64,000 nucleotides of DNA, taken from the NCBI GenBank assembly GCA_029204225.1, contig CM055095.1:69280110-69344109 (forward strand). The letters run 5' to 3'. The notes beneath the pieces are model-generated. The model did not search any database. It saw only the letters and a list, made by a program, of their open reading frames with translations, and was not told the DNA's origin. Made by a program: the position numbers and the translations under genes. Of this stretch, positions 1 through 12,224 are shown piece by piece (positions within the stretch are counted from its first letter, which is position 1; every line of letters starts with the position of its first letter). Origin of the DNA: Diphasiastrum complanatum. Lineage: Eukaryota > Streptophyta > Lycopodiopsida > Lycopodiales > Lycopodiaceae.

Positions 1-1966
1 GAACCTCATGAGGAGTTTTACCATCCAAGGAAGCACTTGTCCATCTATTACATAGATAGTTAGCACATGCTAAAGCTTCCCCCCAAAAAGACTTAGCAAG
101 ATTAGCATGTAGTCTCATTGCCTTGGCACATTCACAAAGGGTTCTATTCTTCCTCTCGGCCACTCCATTCTGTTGTGGAGTCCTAGGACTAGACATCTCC
201 CTCTTAATCCCATGTGCTATACAAAAGTCTTTGAACCTATTTGAGGTGTATTCCCCTCCATTATCAGATCTTAAGCATTTGATCTTTGTATTGAATTGGT
301 TTTCCATTTCATTCTTGAACTTGACAAATGCAGCAAACACTTCATCCTTACTTTTAAGAAGATAGATCCAAGTATACCTACTAAAGTCATCAATGAAAGT
401 TGCATACATCTTTGCCCCACCATTGCTAGTTGTACTAGAAGAATGAATATCAGAATGCACAAGTTGAAAAGCTTCTTTAGATCTAGAAGTAGATCTAGAA
501 TAAGCAAGTCTATGAGATTTGGACAAGGCACAATGTTCACAAACACTATTGTTTGCAACAAGACTTTTAGGGAGACCAAGAACAAGCTCTTTCTTTGCCA
601 TTACCTCCAAAGATTTGAAGTTGGGATGGCCCAACCTCTTGTGCCAAACTTCTTGGTTTGTCAATTGCTCCCTAGCCATACATCCTTCATGATTAGAGAT
701 CACACATGCATCAAGCTTGAAAAGTTTACCATGCCTCCTACCTTGAGCAATCAAGGATCCACATTTACTTATCAAACATGCATCTCCAATGAACTCCACA
801 TCAAGTCCTTTGTCAATCATTTGACTTACACTAAGCAAATTCTTAGTGATTGAAGGAATGTACAAAACATTTTCAAGATTTGCTTTCCTATTTGTTGAAA
901 GGGAAATAGGAATAGTGCCTATGCCTTTGATGTCACATTGACCATCATTTGCAGTGTAGATGATGTTACCTTCTCCCTCATAAGACAATAAGGATGTAAA
1001 GTATTCCTTATGTCTTGTCATGTGAGATGAGGCTCCACTATCAATCCACCAAGGATCATTATCATCTATGTTGGCTAACAAACTTGAAGTCATAACAAGT
1101 GATTCACATGTGTTATGTTCTTCCTCATCTATTGTAAGATTTCCTTGCCTCTCTCCTTGCTCTCTTTTCTTCTTATAACATTCATTTGCAAAATGACCTT
1201 TTATCCCACAATAAAAGCACTTGAACTTTGACTTATTGTTCTTAGTAGAAGAGGAAGAGGAAGAGTGATCATCATGATCAAAGTTACCACCTTTGGACCA
1301 TTTCCCTTTGCCTTTACCTTTGCCCTTGAATTTGCCTTTTGTGAAGAAAGCCTCTTCACCTCCACCTTGCAAGGATGCACCATCAAGCTTTGATTGCAAC
1401 CTATGTTCTTCAGCCAATAAGATTTCTTGCAAGTCAACCACACTTGGCAAGACTCTTTGAATGGCAAAACTTTGCACAAGGTTAGCATGTTCATTTAGCA
1501 AACCATTCAACATAACTTGGACTATTTCACCATCTTTTATGTTCTCATCAATGCATGCTAAATCATTACTTAGGGACTTAACTCTCAAGATAAATGCATG
1601 AGCACTTTCACCCTCTCTTTGCCTACTAGAAAATATTTGTCTCCTTAGGGTCAATACCCTAGATGTGGACTTTGATTCAAAGAGCTTCTTTAAGGCATTC
1701 CATGCCTCACTTGCACTTTGACACTTTCCAACTTCCTTGAGAAGTTCATTTGTAACATTCATTTTAATGATATGAAGAGCCCTTTTGGCCTTCTTATCAA
1801 ACCTTTGTTGCTCTTGAAGTGTGAGAGGTCTCTCTTCAATTTCTGCAACTATGTCCATGAGTTCATTCAACTCAAGTAAGGACTCCATCCTCACTTTCCA
1901 AGTAGAGTAGTTTGATGAACTCAACCTTTCACTAGACTCTAGCATGATCCCACCATTGGAAGCCAT
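1..1966 (-). CDS. Copia Gag-Pol polyprotein (gag, protease, integrase), partial
   Basis: The frame opens at the ATG at 1966 (MASNGGIMLESSERL) and stays open for about 655 codons to the window edge. In order it shows: an N-terminal gag with the UBN2-type pattern (SNYSTWKVRMESLLE, then KMNVTNELLKEVG, AWNALKKLFESKSTSRV); a lysine/glycine linker; a CCHC knuckle CFYCGIKGHFANEC; an aspartic-protease site WWIDSGASSHMT; the GAG-pre-integrase zinc site (WHKRLGHPNF, then CEHC); and an integrase core with HSD, RSDNGGEYTS and NGVAERKNRT supplying the D, D and E. The protein would build virus-like particles, process itself and integrate cDNA. The start is chosen as the first Met before the conserved gag motif. 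No disabling change was seen in the visible part; RT and RNase H are off the window. Confidence 0.9.
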   Translation of the reverse strand, partial: MASNGGIMLESSERLSSSNYSTWKVRMESLLELNELMDIVAEIEERPLTLQEQQRFDKKAKRALHIIKMNVTNELLKEVGKCQSASEAWNALKKLFESKSTSRVLTLRRQIFSSRQREGESAHAFILRVKSLSNDLACIDENIKDGEIVQVMLNGLLNEHANLVQSFAIQRVLPSVVDLQEILLAEEHRLQSKLDGASLQGGGEEAFFTKGKFKGKGKGKGKWSKGGNFDHDDHSSSSSSTKNNKSKFKCFYCGIKGHFANECYKKKREQGERQGNLTIDEEEHNTCESLVMTSSLLANIDDNDPWWIDSGASSHMTRHKEYFTSLLSYEGEGNIIYTANDGQCDIKGIGTIPISLSTNRKANLENVLYIPSITKNLLSVSQMIDKGLDVEFIGDACLISKCGSLIAQGRRHGKLFKLDACVISNHEGCMAREQLTNQEVWHKRLGHPNFKSLEVMAKKELVLGLPKSLVANNSVCEHCALSKSHRLAYSRSTSRSKEAFQLVHSDIHSSSTTSNGGAKMYATFIDDFSRYTWIYLLKSKDEVFAAFVKFKNEMENQFNTKIKCLRSDNGGEYTSNRFKDFCIAHGIKREMSSPRTPQQNGVAERKNRTLCECAKAMRLHANLAKSFWGEALACANYLCNRWTSASLDGKTPHEV

Positions 1967-3126
1967 GATTCTAATGTTTCTTCAACTTTTAGGTTTTGTC
2001 CTAAAGCACTTAGCACTCACTTTTCTCTCAACAAATGATAGATAAAGAGATCTATGAAGATTTAGGACCCTAAAACACTTCTATCTTGAACCTAGATGGT
2101 TTCCAAGCATAGAAAGGAAGATTGAAACACATGCAACACTTTGCACACACTAAGAATGGATTACAAAATCAAACCAACCTGAACACACTCTTGATTAAGC
2201 TCTCAAACTTTCCAGCAAGTGACCAAATCAAGTTATGGTGTGAAGAGTTACTTGCATTCTTAGAAAATACCCAAAACTAGGATGCCAAGATTACCTAGTA
2301 ATGAACAAACTTGATCAACATATGATCAACACACTAAGATATTGATTCAACCTGTAAAACCACATGTAAACCACACTTCTAAAAGTTTATAAACTCCAGC
2401 AAGTGATAAATACAAGATTTAGAGGTGAATGAATGAGCACACTTAGTGAATCACAAGACTAGCTTCACTATCTTGTCAAATCTTGGTGTTTAGATGTAGA
2501 TCTAAGATCACTTCACATGAGAATGTTCCTCAACCTGTTAAGAACCTGAAAACACACTTGCATAATGGTTAACACCTTCCAGCAAATGCTCCAATCAAAT
2601 TACATAAGGAGAGTTACTTACATGCTCAACAAAGTACACCAAAAATTATGCCAAAATTGATGACAATCTTTACAATATGCTCTTCACAATGGAGCTTACA
2701 ATATGTTCACCCAAAAAAGGGGATCTTTCATCCAAATGGGAGCTTTGCTCAGCCTTTAGGAGAATTACAACTCACTCAAAAGAGCATTTGTCATCCACTT
2801 AAGGAGAAGTTTCATCCACTTAAGGAGAGTGTTCATCCAAGAATGGAGATTGTCAACAATAGGATTGAAAAGAACATTGTTAGTATTGAATATGCACAAG
2901 CCTCACAATCACAAATGATTAGGTGTTATGATCTGATCCAAAATAGTTTCTTTTCAGCCTCTGATCTTCAATAGACCTGAAATATGCTTTTGATCCACAA
3001 GTTCAACTCACAAAACAAAGGTTAGTAAGATTTGATCAACAAAGCAATGCAAAATCATGCTAGAACTTGATCAAACATCCAAATATCACCAAAAATGGAA
3101 TACTTACTGTAAATAGAAGCCAACCA
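1967..3126 (-). other. Long untranslated leader of the Copia element, with decayed repeats
   Basis: About 1.16 kb between primer site and gag ATG has no gag-related coding. It contains three related blocks (starting near 2175, 2348 and 2531, spacing 173-183 bp) that share CAACCTG, CCAGCAA and GTTACTT-like words, plus a short duplicated CATCCACTTAAGGAGA unit near 2791-2830. These look like old leader duplications. Confidence 0.6.
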
Positions 3127-3138
3127 GCTCTGATACCA
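3127..3138 (-). promoter_or_regulatory. Primer binding site, initiator-Met tRNA type
   Basis: The minus strand reads TGGTATCAGAGC directly after the LTR terminus CACA. This is the usual plant Copia primer site complementary to the 3' end of initiator-Met tRNA, and it fixes the LTR boundary at 3139. Confidence 0.9.
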
Positions 3139-3793
3139 TGTGAAAAATACAGATCCTAAGTGGATCTAAACTCCAAGATCATTGGCTTGAATGCTTGCAC
3201 TCCAAACTACATAAGCTAGGAATTGGCAACACATTCTATGCTACCTAGAATGCAAAGAACTTGATCAAAAAGCATTTATCACAAATGGAAACTTCCATAA
3301 ACATCAAGTGCGGCCCAAAATAGCATTATACAGTCCATAATACATCAGCCTATCACTTTTGGAAAGCACCTAAGATCATACACAATAGCTTGAAGACAAT
3401 ACACACAACAATGCTCTCAATGGAGGAAGAAACAATGACAATGATCTATTGATCTCAATGAAGCATACAAAAGGTTTCTCCAACCTGTTCTCCACGACTT
3501 CCCTACTATTTATGGATGAGGAAGATGACTCTCTCTCCTCTCTCTAGAAGGTACTTGACCCTAGATATTCCCTATATAGGAAAAATAGCTAAAAATGGCT
3601 TATATGACCAAAATACATCAAAATGGTCTCATTTTGAAGGGTATGAAGTTTGACACTTCATCATACTGAAAAAATACAGTAAATAAAAACATTGTGGCCT
3701 GGTTCACACGTGTGAAACTCCAGAACCAAAACTATTTACAATTTTAGCCAATTTAGGCCTCAAACTAGCTAGGAAATGTTGACAATTTTCACA
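3139..3793 (-). repeat. 5' LTR of the Copia element (655 bp)
   Basis: Minus-strand ends are TGTGAAAATTG and TATTTTTCACA, giving the terminal inverted repeat TGTGAAAA/TTTTCACA. A TATA-like CCTATATAGG lies at 3571-3580. The U3 part carries the palindrome TTCACACGTGTGAA at 3713-3726, which recurs in other LTR families of this window. Confidence 0.85.
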
Positions 3794-3825
3794 CTGACCA
3801 TCGGGAATATGAAATGTTTTCCCAT

Positions 3826-4981
3826 CTAGCGACCCAGAATATCTGATAAAGTATTATCGAAATCTTGTAACAAAGCCAAAATAGCCGGAGAGGGAGGAAC
3901 ACACCGTAGAATATAACTTGGCCGCTGAGTGAAGCATTGAGTGAGAATCCCTAGAGCAACTTGAGCGTTGCTAAGCTTAGGTAGAAAATCAGCGTGACGA
4001 AGATGTGCGCCCAAAGTGTCCTGCAAAGAGGAAGCCACAAAGTTAGATAAACCTATAGGAATGCCAAGCACTCGAATCCCATCAACCGGAGTATTGAAAC
4101 CTTTAGGTAGAGGGAGCTCAGGAAGGAGGCCCTGAGGACACCAAGCAACGCATTTAGAGGGATTCACGGTGAGGCCCAAAGTGGAGAGTTGCTAAGAGAA
4201 ATGCAAGAAAGCAGGAATGACATCATTAGCAAGTCCCACAATATGTGTGTCATCAACAATAGAGGGAAACAAACAAGATGGAATAGCAACAGAAGATGCT
4301 CGCAATACTCGAAAGCGTGCCAAAGCAAAAAAGAGCACCACCCAAGGAATCACCTTGTCTGATACCATCAGCAGAAGGGATAACTGAAACATCACCGAAG
4401 CAAGAAGTGTGACTGAAATATAGAGGCGCATTCATGGAATAAAAAGAGCAAACAAACGGGATGAGCTTAGCGAGTGGACCGTGATCCGCACGAAGTTCTT
4501 GGAAAATGGCCCCTCAGAAAACAGAGTTGAAAGCATTTGAAACATCCACCTGAAGGACAACCCAGTTTGGATGAAGATCCAAGGTAGCATGCAAAGCATG
4601 TACAACTGTCTCGCAATTTCCAGGAGTAGTGCAACCAAATTGATGAGGAAATAGGTGATCATGAAAGCTGTCACGAAGTTGGAAACCAAGAGCCCGAGAA
4701 ACCAACCTGTATAAAACCTCTCCAACAGCAATCGGACGCACGCCACCGCTAGGCTTATCCAAGGCTATCAAACGAGCAGCACCAAGAATACGAGCAATAG
4801 AAAGAAGAATACGCTTACATGCTAAGGAGCAGCAAACTTGAAAGAGCAAACCAAACCCGCTAGCAGAATCATCATGAGAGAAACAGTCACGAAGATGCTC
4901 AAAAACCATAACAGATGAAGAAGTTTCAACATTGACTTTGTGTATTTCTTTATCATAGCCTTTAGCCTGACTTGTAGACAT
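3826..4981 (-). pseudogene. Non-LTR-type reverse transcriptase, truncated and frameshifted
   Basis: Minus-strand frames together give an RVT_1-type RT: DKPSGGVRPIAVGEVLYRLV near 4760, the motif-A region LQVDVSNAFNSV near 4520-4560, motif B GIRQGDSLGGALF near 4350, and a motif-C equivalent SIVDDTHIVG near 4240, followed by a thumb-like segment GLTVNPSKCVAWCPQG near 4170. A TGA falls right after AFNSVF, and there is at least one frameshift between motifs B and C. No endonuclease, gag or RNase H was found beside it. RTs with this wording are known to me from non-LTR-like elements of plants and other eukaryotes; I cannot place it in a clade. It is bounded on the left by the Copia LTR. Confidence 0.75.
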
Positions 4982-5108
4982 GTTACAATTTTAATCATCT
5001 AAGCATTGCTAATGTTCAAATGCATACCTAACAATATCAAAAATTTGTCGAATTTCATAGATTATTGTATCAAGACCATTTAATCCTACATACTAGAAAA
5101 CTGAATGT

Positions 5109-5478
5109 TTGAAATCAGCTCATTCCTCTTGCGAAGCTGACTATGTTGCAGCCTCGAAAGTGGTGAATGAGGTAGTGTGGCTGCGGATGATGTTGGAGGC
5201 AATCGGGATACCACAAGAGGGGCCAAGCATGATGATGATGGACTCCCAGAGTGCCATCTATCTGTCCCAGGATCCTATCTTCCATTCAAAGATGAAGCAC
5301 ATTCCTCTGAAGTACCATCACATTCAAGATTTGATCTCGAAAGGAGAGCTCCAGGTCCAGTTCATAAAATCAGAAAGTATGATTGCAGATCTCCTCATGA
5401 AACCGCTTGAGAAGCCACTCTTTACCAAGCAAAGAGAGGCAATTGGATTGAACGAACAAAGCTGCAAGGTTCAAGAGG
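5109..5478 (+). pseudogene. Copia RNase H C-terminal fragment
   Basis: The frame reads SAHSSCEADYVAASKVVNEVVWLR, then MDSQSAIYLSQDPIFHSKMKHI and a C-terminal tail ending near the polypurine tract: the last third of a Copia RNase H. The motifs SSCEADY and DSQSAI contain the expected acidic residues. Everything upstream (gag to RT) is missing, and the sequence before about 5110 is unrelated. A purine-rich AAGAGGGAG at 5473-5481 and an LTR start follow, so this is the 3' stump of an element. Confidence 0.8.
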
Positions 5479-5481
5479 GAG

Positions 5482-6105
5482 TGTCAGAAATGGTGAACTC
5501 CTGCAACTTTGTCGCAGCACGAACAAGACACGAAGGTCGAACGAGAACAATTCGCGACAGTCAATGTGTCTTTGACTCGAAGGACAAACAATTCGCGAAT
5601 CAATCTCGAATCGTAAACACACCTCCAAGACCGCAAACCGCAAAAGGGGCGCAAAACGAAGACTACGAAAAGAAACGAAAAGAACAAAACAAACGAAGAG
5701 AAACCCTTCGCGCTGCCAGCTAGAAGCTCAACGGGCTTCATGCCCAGAATAGCAACGACAGAGACTAACTAACTAGTTGATTAGTGTTAACTAGTCTTGT
5801 GATTCTACGTTTAGCTATCTTGTAAACTCCACACAATGGAGGTATTAACGATCTTCTTTGGATCATAACAAGAAGAGAGATAGTGAATATAGAGATCTGT
5901 AAGAAACAGAGAGAGACGTAGCGAATAGAGCAAGAAAGCAAAAATACCATAGTTGTGCATGAAAGTCTGCCAACAAGCAGAACATAGCGAAAGAGCAGAG
6001 AGTCAATCTGCCAACGGTGAGACATTGACGATCTCGCTCTAAAACCAAGTTGAATGCATTAAATAGGGTGCATCTCTCTTGCAGGGCCATCGCTGGATTT
6101 TCAGC
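5482..6105 (+). repeat. 3' LTR (or part) of the Copia stump
   Basis: It begins TGTCAGAAATGG straight after the polypurine tract. It carries TTCGCGA and TTCGCGAA words like those in Copia B's LTR and ends with a segment (GTGCATCTCTCTTGCAG, then TGGATTTTCAGCA) that resembles 25331-25375 in B's LTR. The end is placed at ...TTTTCAGCA and is uncertain. Confidence 0.5.
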
Positions 6106-7976
<1,871 letters not shown>

Positions 7977-8100
7977 GGATGCTTCTTTGCTTAAAGGCAC
8001 CTCTCTATGCTATACTAAGTCCGGACAACAACAAACTACCGAAACTTCAAATTCAAAAACCACCCCTAACTTGCACCATATCAATTTTAAAAAAAAAAAT

Positions 8101-8118
8101 CCCCCCCCCTCCCTCCCC
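8101..8118 (-). other. G-run tract (possible quadruplex) on the minus strand
   Basis: The plus strand reads C9-T-C3-T-C4 followed by a T-rich pyrimidine tract to about 8137; the minus strand therefore has four or more G runs of at least three with single-base loops. It sits beside an A11 run. Confidence 0.6.
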
Positions 8119-8523
8119 TTTTTTCTTTTTTCTTTTGATAAGCTCAACGAAGTTCTAAAGCTTAGCCATAACGAATGGACATGATGTGTTGCTTCTCTCT
8201 CAAGGCAATATGCCACCTTCCATGAAGCCTCACCACTTACCATTATATACCACATACCATTATATATCATGCAGTTTTGACTACTTTTTTTCACAACACT
8301 TTGTGAAGGGAGTTCATCATGTTTCTCCTCTTGTGATTGCACCCTACCAAGCTTCCTCTCTTCGGATACAATCTTATGGTAAGAGGTTCATCCCATTTCA
8401 TGACAATGCTATCATCTCTTTTTCCTTTATGCACTTTGGTTTATGCTTCTTTATGATATATATGCTCATAACTTCTTATATTGAGTAAATGTATGTTGAA
8501 ACATCTTTATGGTGGGTCGCTGA

Positions 8524-8882
8524 CCAGCGATGGACCACTGCTCATGCTCATCTATTTCATTTCATAAAATGGATCTCTATGTCTTATAGACAACTATGGA
8601 CCACTTTTAATCTTTTTCATTTCATAAAATGGATCTCTATGTCTTGAAGGCAGCAATGGACTACAAAAAACCTTTGTTGATACTTAAAGTGTGTTTTTTG
8701 CCTACTAGGCAACGATGCAAACCACATATTATCATTTTTTTTGTAGCTTGTATGCACGGTAGACATCAATGGAGCTAGAACTAATGAATGGTAGCTGCTA
8801 TCCAACGATGGACAATTGGCTCAAAAACATCTTTTCTGGTGAAGAAAAGTTAATTCATCTACTTCGTGTCCAGCGCTGGACT
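8524..8882 (+). repeat. Degenerate tandem repeat, about 60-bp period
   Basis: A word close to CCAGCGATGGAC recurs at about 8524, 8591, 8651, 8710, 8764, 8802 and 8870. Units 8521-8580 and 8581-8640 share an identical 26-base end (CATTTCATAAAATGG core). The last motif is the perfect palindrome GTCCAGCGCTGGAC. No coding potential is seen. Confidence 0.6.
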
Positions 8883-9793
8883 ATAGGAAGATTACAAGAC
8901 TTTCTATAATTCCATAACAAGTTTGTTTAGAACAATGCAAATCGGTTTACTACTGTATGGACGACGACCTACCACTCACATTATGGTTTATAGTTTCTCT
9001 TCCACTAAAATAATTTGTCTTCTTAAATGCTTTGCACATCTCGTAATGATTTAGTAACATTTGGACATTAAATGATCATCTACGTTTTGTGATTATGTAG
9101 CATCAATTGTTACTACGGCCTACCACTACATTCGTTTAGGTTCGAATTCGAACCATACATTGCTAAGTCTCTACATAGGTATGTCATTTGGTAAACCATG
9201 GTATAATGGCTTGGCTTAAACACTTTTTGAATGCTTTTTTGGAAAAGAAACATACTTATGCAAAATTTGATTCTTGAGAAAGAATGTTAGATGTTTTGTG
9301 ATAAAGACTCTATGTACGGTTGTGTTCTAAAGAAAACAAACTACTCGTGGGAATAGCATGGCATCCTCTCAAGAAAACACGCCTATAATCATCTAGGTAT
9401 GACGAATTCGCGATTAAGGGTTTTCTGGAAGGAAGAGCTGGTGGTATGGGACATCAACAATTTTTGAAAGGGAATTCTAGGACTGTAAAGATCTGATTAT
9501 CAGTGGTGAAGTTGAGTACCTATTTGCGATATGGGAAAAAGAAGACACTTATTATTGACTTTTCATGGATTTAGATACTTTCATATATCATCTTTCTAGT
9601 TAACTTTTATAGAAATTGGTATAAAAGAAGGGGTGAAGTGATGGTTTGAAATTTGAATCAGTATCTATAAGTAGTATGGTGAAAGGTCAAAAGTTACTAA
9701 ATCCATTTTAATTGGAGTATGAGTAAGTTTGATCATGTAGCGTCAAATGAATGTGTTGGTTGCTGTGAACAACAATAAAAAAACATTTCCAAC
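8883..9793 (+). other. Unassigned sequence
   Basis: AT-rich, with no supported ORF, RNA or element end. It precedes the tandem LTR pair and might be decayed Copia or LTR matter, but nothing recognisable was seen. Confidence 0.4.
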
Positions 9794-10256
9794 TGTTGTG
9801 GGTATTTCATGTATACAAATAAATAAGTGGGTCCCACCACTTAAAATATTGTTGGCCAAGCCTTGCCTAGTGGGCCCCACCACAGTACAATAGAATAATA
9901 AGTGCAAGGCACTGGCATCCTGTGTGTATAAGCCCAGCCACCAATGAGCACAAGTAGCAAGTTGTAATTTCTAGGAATAAGAGACTAGGGGCTTAAAACT
10001 CTAAAATGACATTAGAGGCCCTAAGAAGTTGCAAATAAAAAATGCTAAAAGGGTCCAACTTAAAACTCGCATGAATCATGTGAGTGTCCTTGTGCTTTCT
10101 TAGGACCAATAGATTTAAGTTGTGTTTATTTTAAAGGCTTGGATTAGAATCCTTGCCCCAATGAAGTGGCCAATGAGAGTGAAGGAGGCTCACCTCTAAA
10201 ATCCATAAGAGGGAGCCATTTCCTTTGTATTGTATGATCTTCAATTCTTCTTAATA

Positions 10257-10341
<85 letters not shown>

Positions 10342-10620
10342 GTTGGGATAGAATAGCTTTGGGTAGGCGCTCAAGCCCCCAAGGCCTTTCTCAACTTAGG
10401 CTCTCTCTCCCTCTCTCTCCAAGGGTGAATGGTGCATAGCTATGGGTAGGCGCTCGAGCCCCCATAGCCCCAACCATCCTTGGGGAACTCTCTACTCTCT
10501 CTTCTCTCCTCTCTCTACCTCTCTCTATCTCCTTTCTCTATCTCCCTTCTCTCTCTCTTGTTATGCAGGTGTGCACGGGCGGCTCCCAGTGAACGGACCC
10601 CTATACTACAACCAGCTACA
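9794..10620 (+). repeat. LTR of an unnamed family, first copy (827 bp)
   Basis: Starts TGTTGTGGGTATTTC and ends ACCAGCTACA. About 390 bp from its start recur at 10628-11019, which defines it as a repeat. It contains AATAAAG at 10253 followed at once by a (CT)40 tract, then pyrimidine-rich sequence. The terminal GCTACA followed by ATTGGC resembles the LTR/primer junction of Gypsy element G (CACTACA then ATTTTGGC), so a Gypsy origin is possible. Confidence 0.7.
10260..10339 (+). repeat. (CT)40 microsatellite inside the LTR
   Basis: Eighty bases of CT immediately after AATAAAG. The second LTR copy is cut before this point, so its state there is unknown. Confidence 0.98.
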
Positions 10621-10627
10621 ATTGGCC

Positions 10628-11019
10628 TGTTGTGGGTATTTCATGTATACAAATAAATAAGTGGGTCCCACCACTTAAAATATTGTTGGCCTTGGCCTTG
10701 CCTCTTGGGCCCCACCACAGTACAGTAGAATAATAAGTGCAAGGCACTGGCATCCTTTGTGTATAAGCCCAGCCACCAATGAGCACAAGTAGCAAGCTGT
10801 AATTACTAGGAATAAGAGACTAGGGGCTTAAAACTCTAAAATGACATTAGAGGCCCTAAGAAGTTGCAAATAAAAAAGCTAAAAGGGTCCAATTTAAAAG
10901 TCACATGAATCATGTGAGTGCTCTTGTGCTTTCTTAGGACCAATAGATTTAAGTTGTGTTTATTTTATAGGCTTGGATTAGAATCCTTGCCCCAATGAAG
11001 TGGCCAATGAGAGTGAAGG
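10628..11019 (+). repeat. Second, truncated copy of the same LTR
   Basis: Repeats the first 392 bases of the LTR at 9794 with a few percent divergence and stops abruptly after AATGAGAGTGAAGG, where Copia A integrase sequence begins. Only seven bases (ATTGGCC) separate it from the first copy. Confidence 0.8.
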
Positions 11020-12224
11020 TTCGTTGCTGCTCACGCCCACATGCAATTTTACGACACAATGGAGATGAGTATTCAAGCAAAAGAGTTTTCAAGCTTCTGC
11101 CAGGACAGAGGAATAGAGCATCAATTCACACATGCTTACACACCACAATATAATGGTGTAGCAAAAAGAATAAACATGATGCTAGGTCAAAGGAGCAAAG
11201 TGCATGATGGCGCAAGCACAACTATTGAGTCAATTTTGGGCTGAGACAATTGTTGCTACTGTACACCTGCAAAACAGATCAACAATGATAGTCCTGGAAG
11301 ACAAGACACTATATAAAACGGGTGAAAATCCCGATCTATCGTATGTACGTGTATTTGGATGTGTATCATACATGCACATACCAAAAGAAAAGAGAAGTAA
11401 GCTCGACGAAAAGTCGGAGCTAACAGTCATGGTTGGATACTCGAACGGTTCACAGATCTACTGACTCTACAACCCAACCTCAAAGAATGGGGTGCTGAAC
11501 AAAGACGTGAAGTTTGATTAATCGACCTTTCTTGAAACGAAGGAAGCTAAAGGTCATGAAATCTTCACATTGCTACCAATTCAAGAGGGAGATTGAGGAC
11601 AGACATTGAATCAGAATGTCGAGCTACAGACTCCAGAGCAGGAAGCTGATGAACAACTTGATTAAGAAACCGAAGAACGAACAAATCGGCAGCAACAAGT
11701 AATACCAAGAAGGTCGACAAGAATAAGAATATAGTCTGTGACTAATAAACTAACAATCTTCAACAGAGTGAAGACATAGATGTCGAATATTGCAACTTCG
11801 CTGAAGAACCGATGATATATCGAGAAGCTATCCAGAGTCTAAAGGGAGAATCTTTGAAGCAAGCAATGTCAAAGGAGATGGTATCGATGAGGCTGAATTA
11901 GGCATGGACATTAGAGCCACTACTCAAAAAAAAGAAAACTATCGACTACAAATGGGTATACAAAAGAAAGCTAAGGTCCGATGGAGGCGTTGGACGTTAC
12001 AAAGCCAGACTTGACACCAAAGGCTACACGTAGAAGCATGGTGTTGACTATTTCTACACATACTCCCCTATGGTCAAGATAGCGATTATTTGACTAGTTC
12101 TCACCTATGCGACAAAATATGATCTGGAGGTACAACATATCGATGTCAAAACAACCTTTCTCCATGGAGACCTAGAGGAATAGATCTTCATGAAGCAACC
12201 CGAAGGATTTAAAGACCCGAACAA
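11020..12224 (+). pseudogene. Copia A, integrase to RT, left part
   Basis: Frames give the integrase end (FSSFCQDRGIEHQFTHAY, then TPQYNGVAKRI, where the usual AERxN is altered), the chain VRVFGCVSYMHIPKEKRSKL, and after several stops the RT start (IDYKWVYKRKLRSDGG, KTTFLHGDLEE, MKQPEGFKDPNN). Multiple stops and frameshifts make it dead. The reading frame is cut at 12224 by Copia B; the missing continuation is found in the same frame from 25696. Gag, protease and the integrase N-terminus are lost at the junction with the LTR fragment at 11019. Confidence 0.85.

Larger units (their letters stand above)
1..3793 (-). mobile_element. Ty1/Copia LTR retrotransposon, 5' half, running off the left edge
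   Basis: Read on the minus strand the order is LTR (3793 to 3139), initiator-Met-tRNA primer site (3138 to 3127), a leader of about 1.2 kb, then gag, protease and integrase in one open frame to base 1. Integrase lying before any reverse transcriptase is the Copia order. RT, RNase H and the 3' LTR lie outside the window. The intact frame suggests a fairly young copy. The LTR abuts a non-LTR RT remnant at 3794, so the element probably inserted into or beside that older repeat; the first flanking bases, CTGAC at 3794-3798, are one half of the expected target duplication, whose partner is not visible. Confidence 0.9.

Noticed and set aside
271-853. Short ORFs on both strands over the Copia pol region
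   Set aside because: They are other-frame shadows of the continuous minus-strand frame from 1966 to 1, which has all Copia motifs.
2648-2974. 108-codon plus-strand ORF with HPLKE repeats
   Set aside because: It lies antisense within the Copia leader; the repeats come from a small local DNA duplication and no family is recognised.
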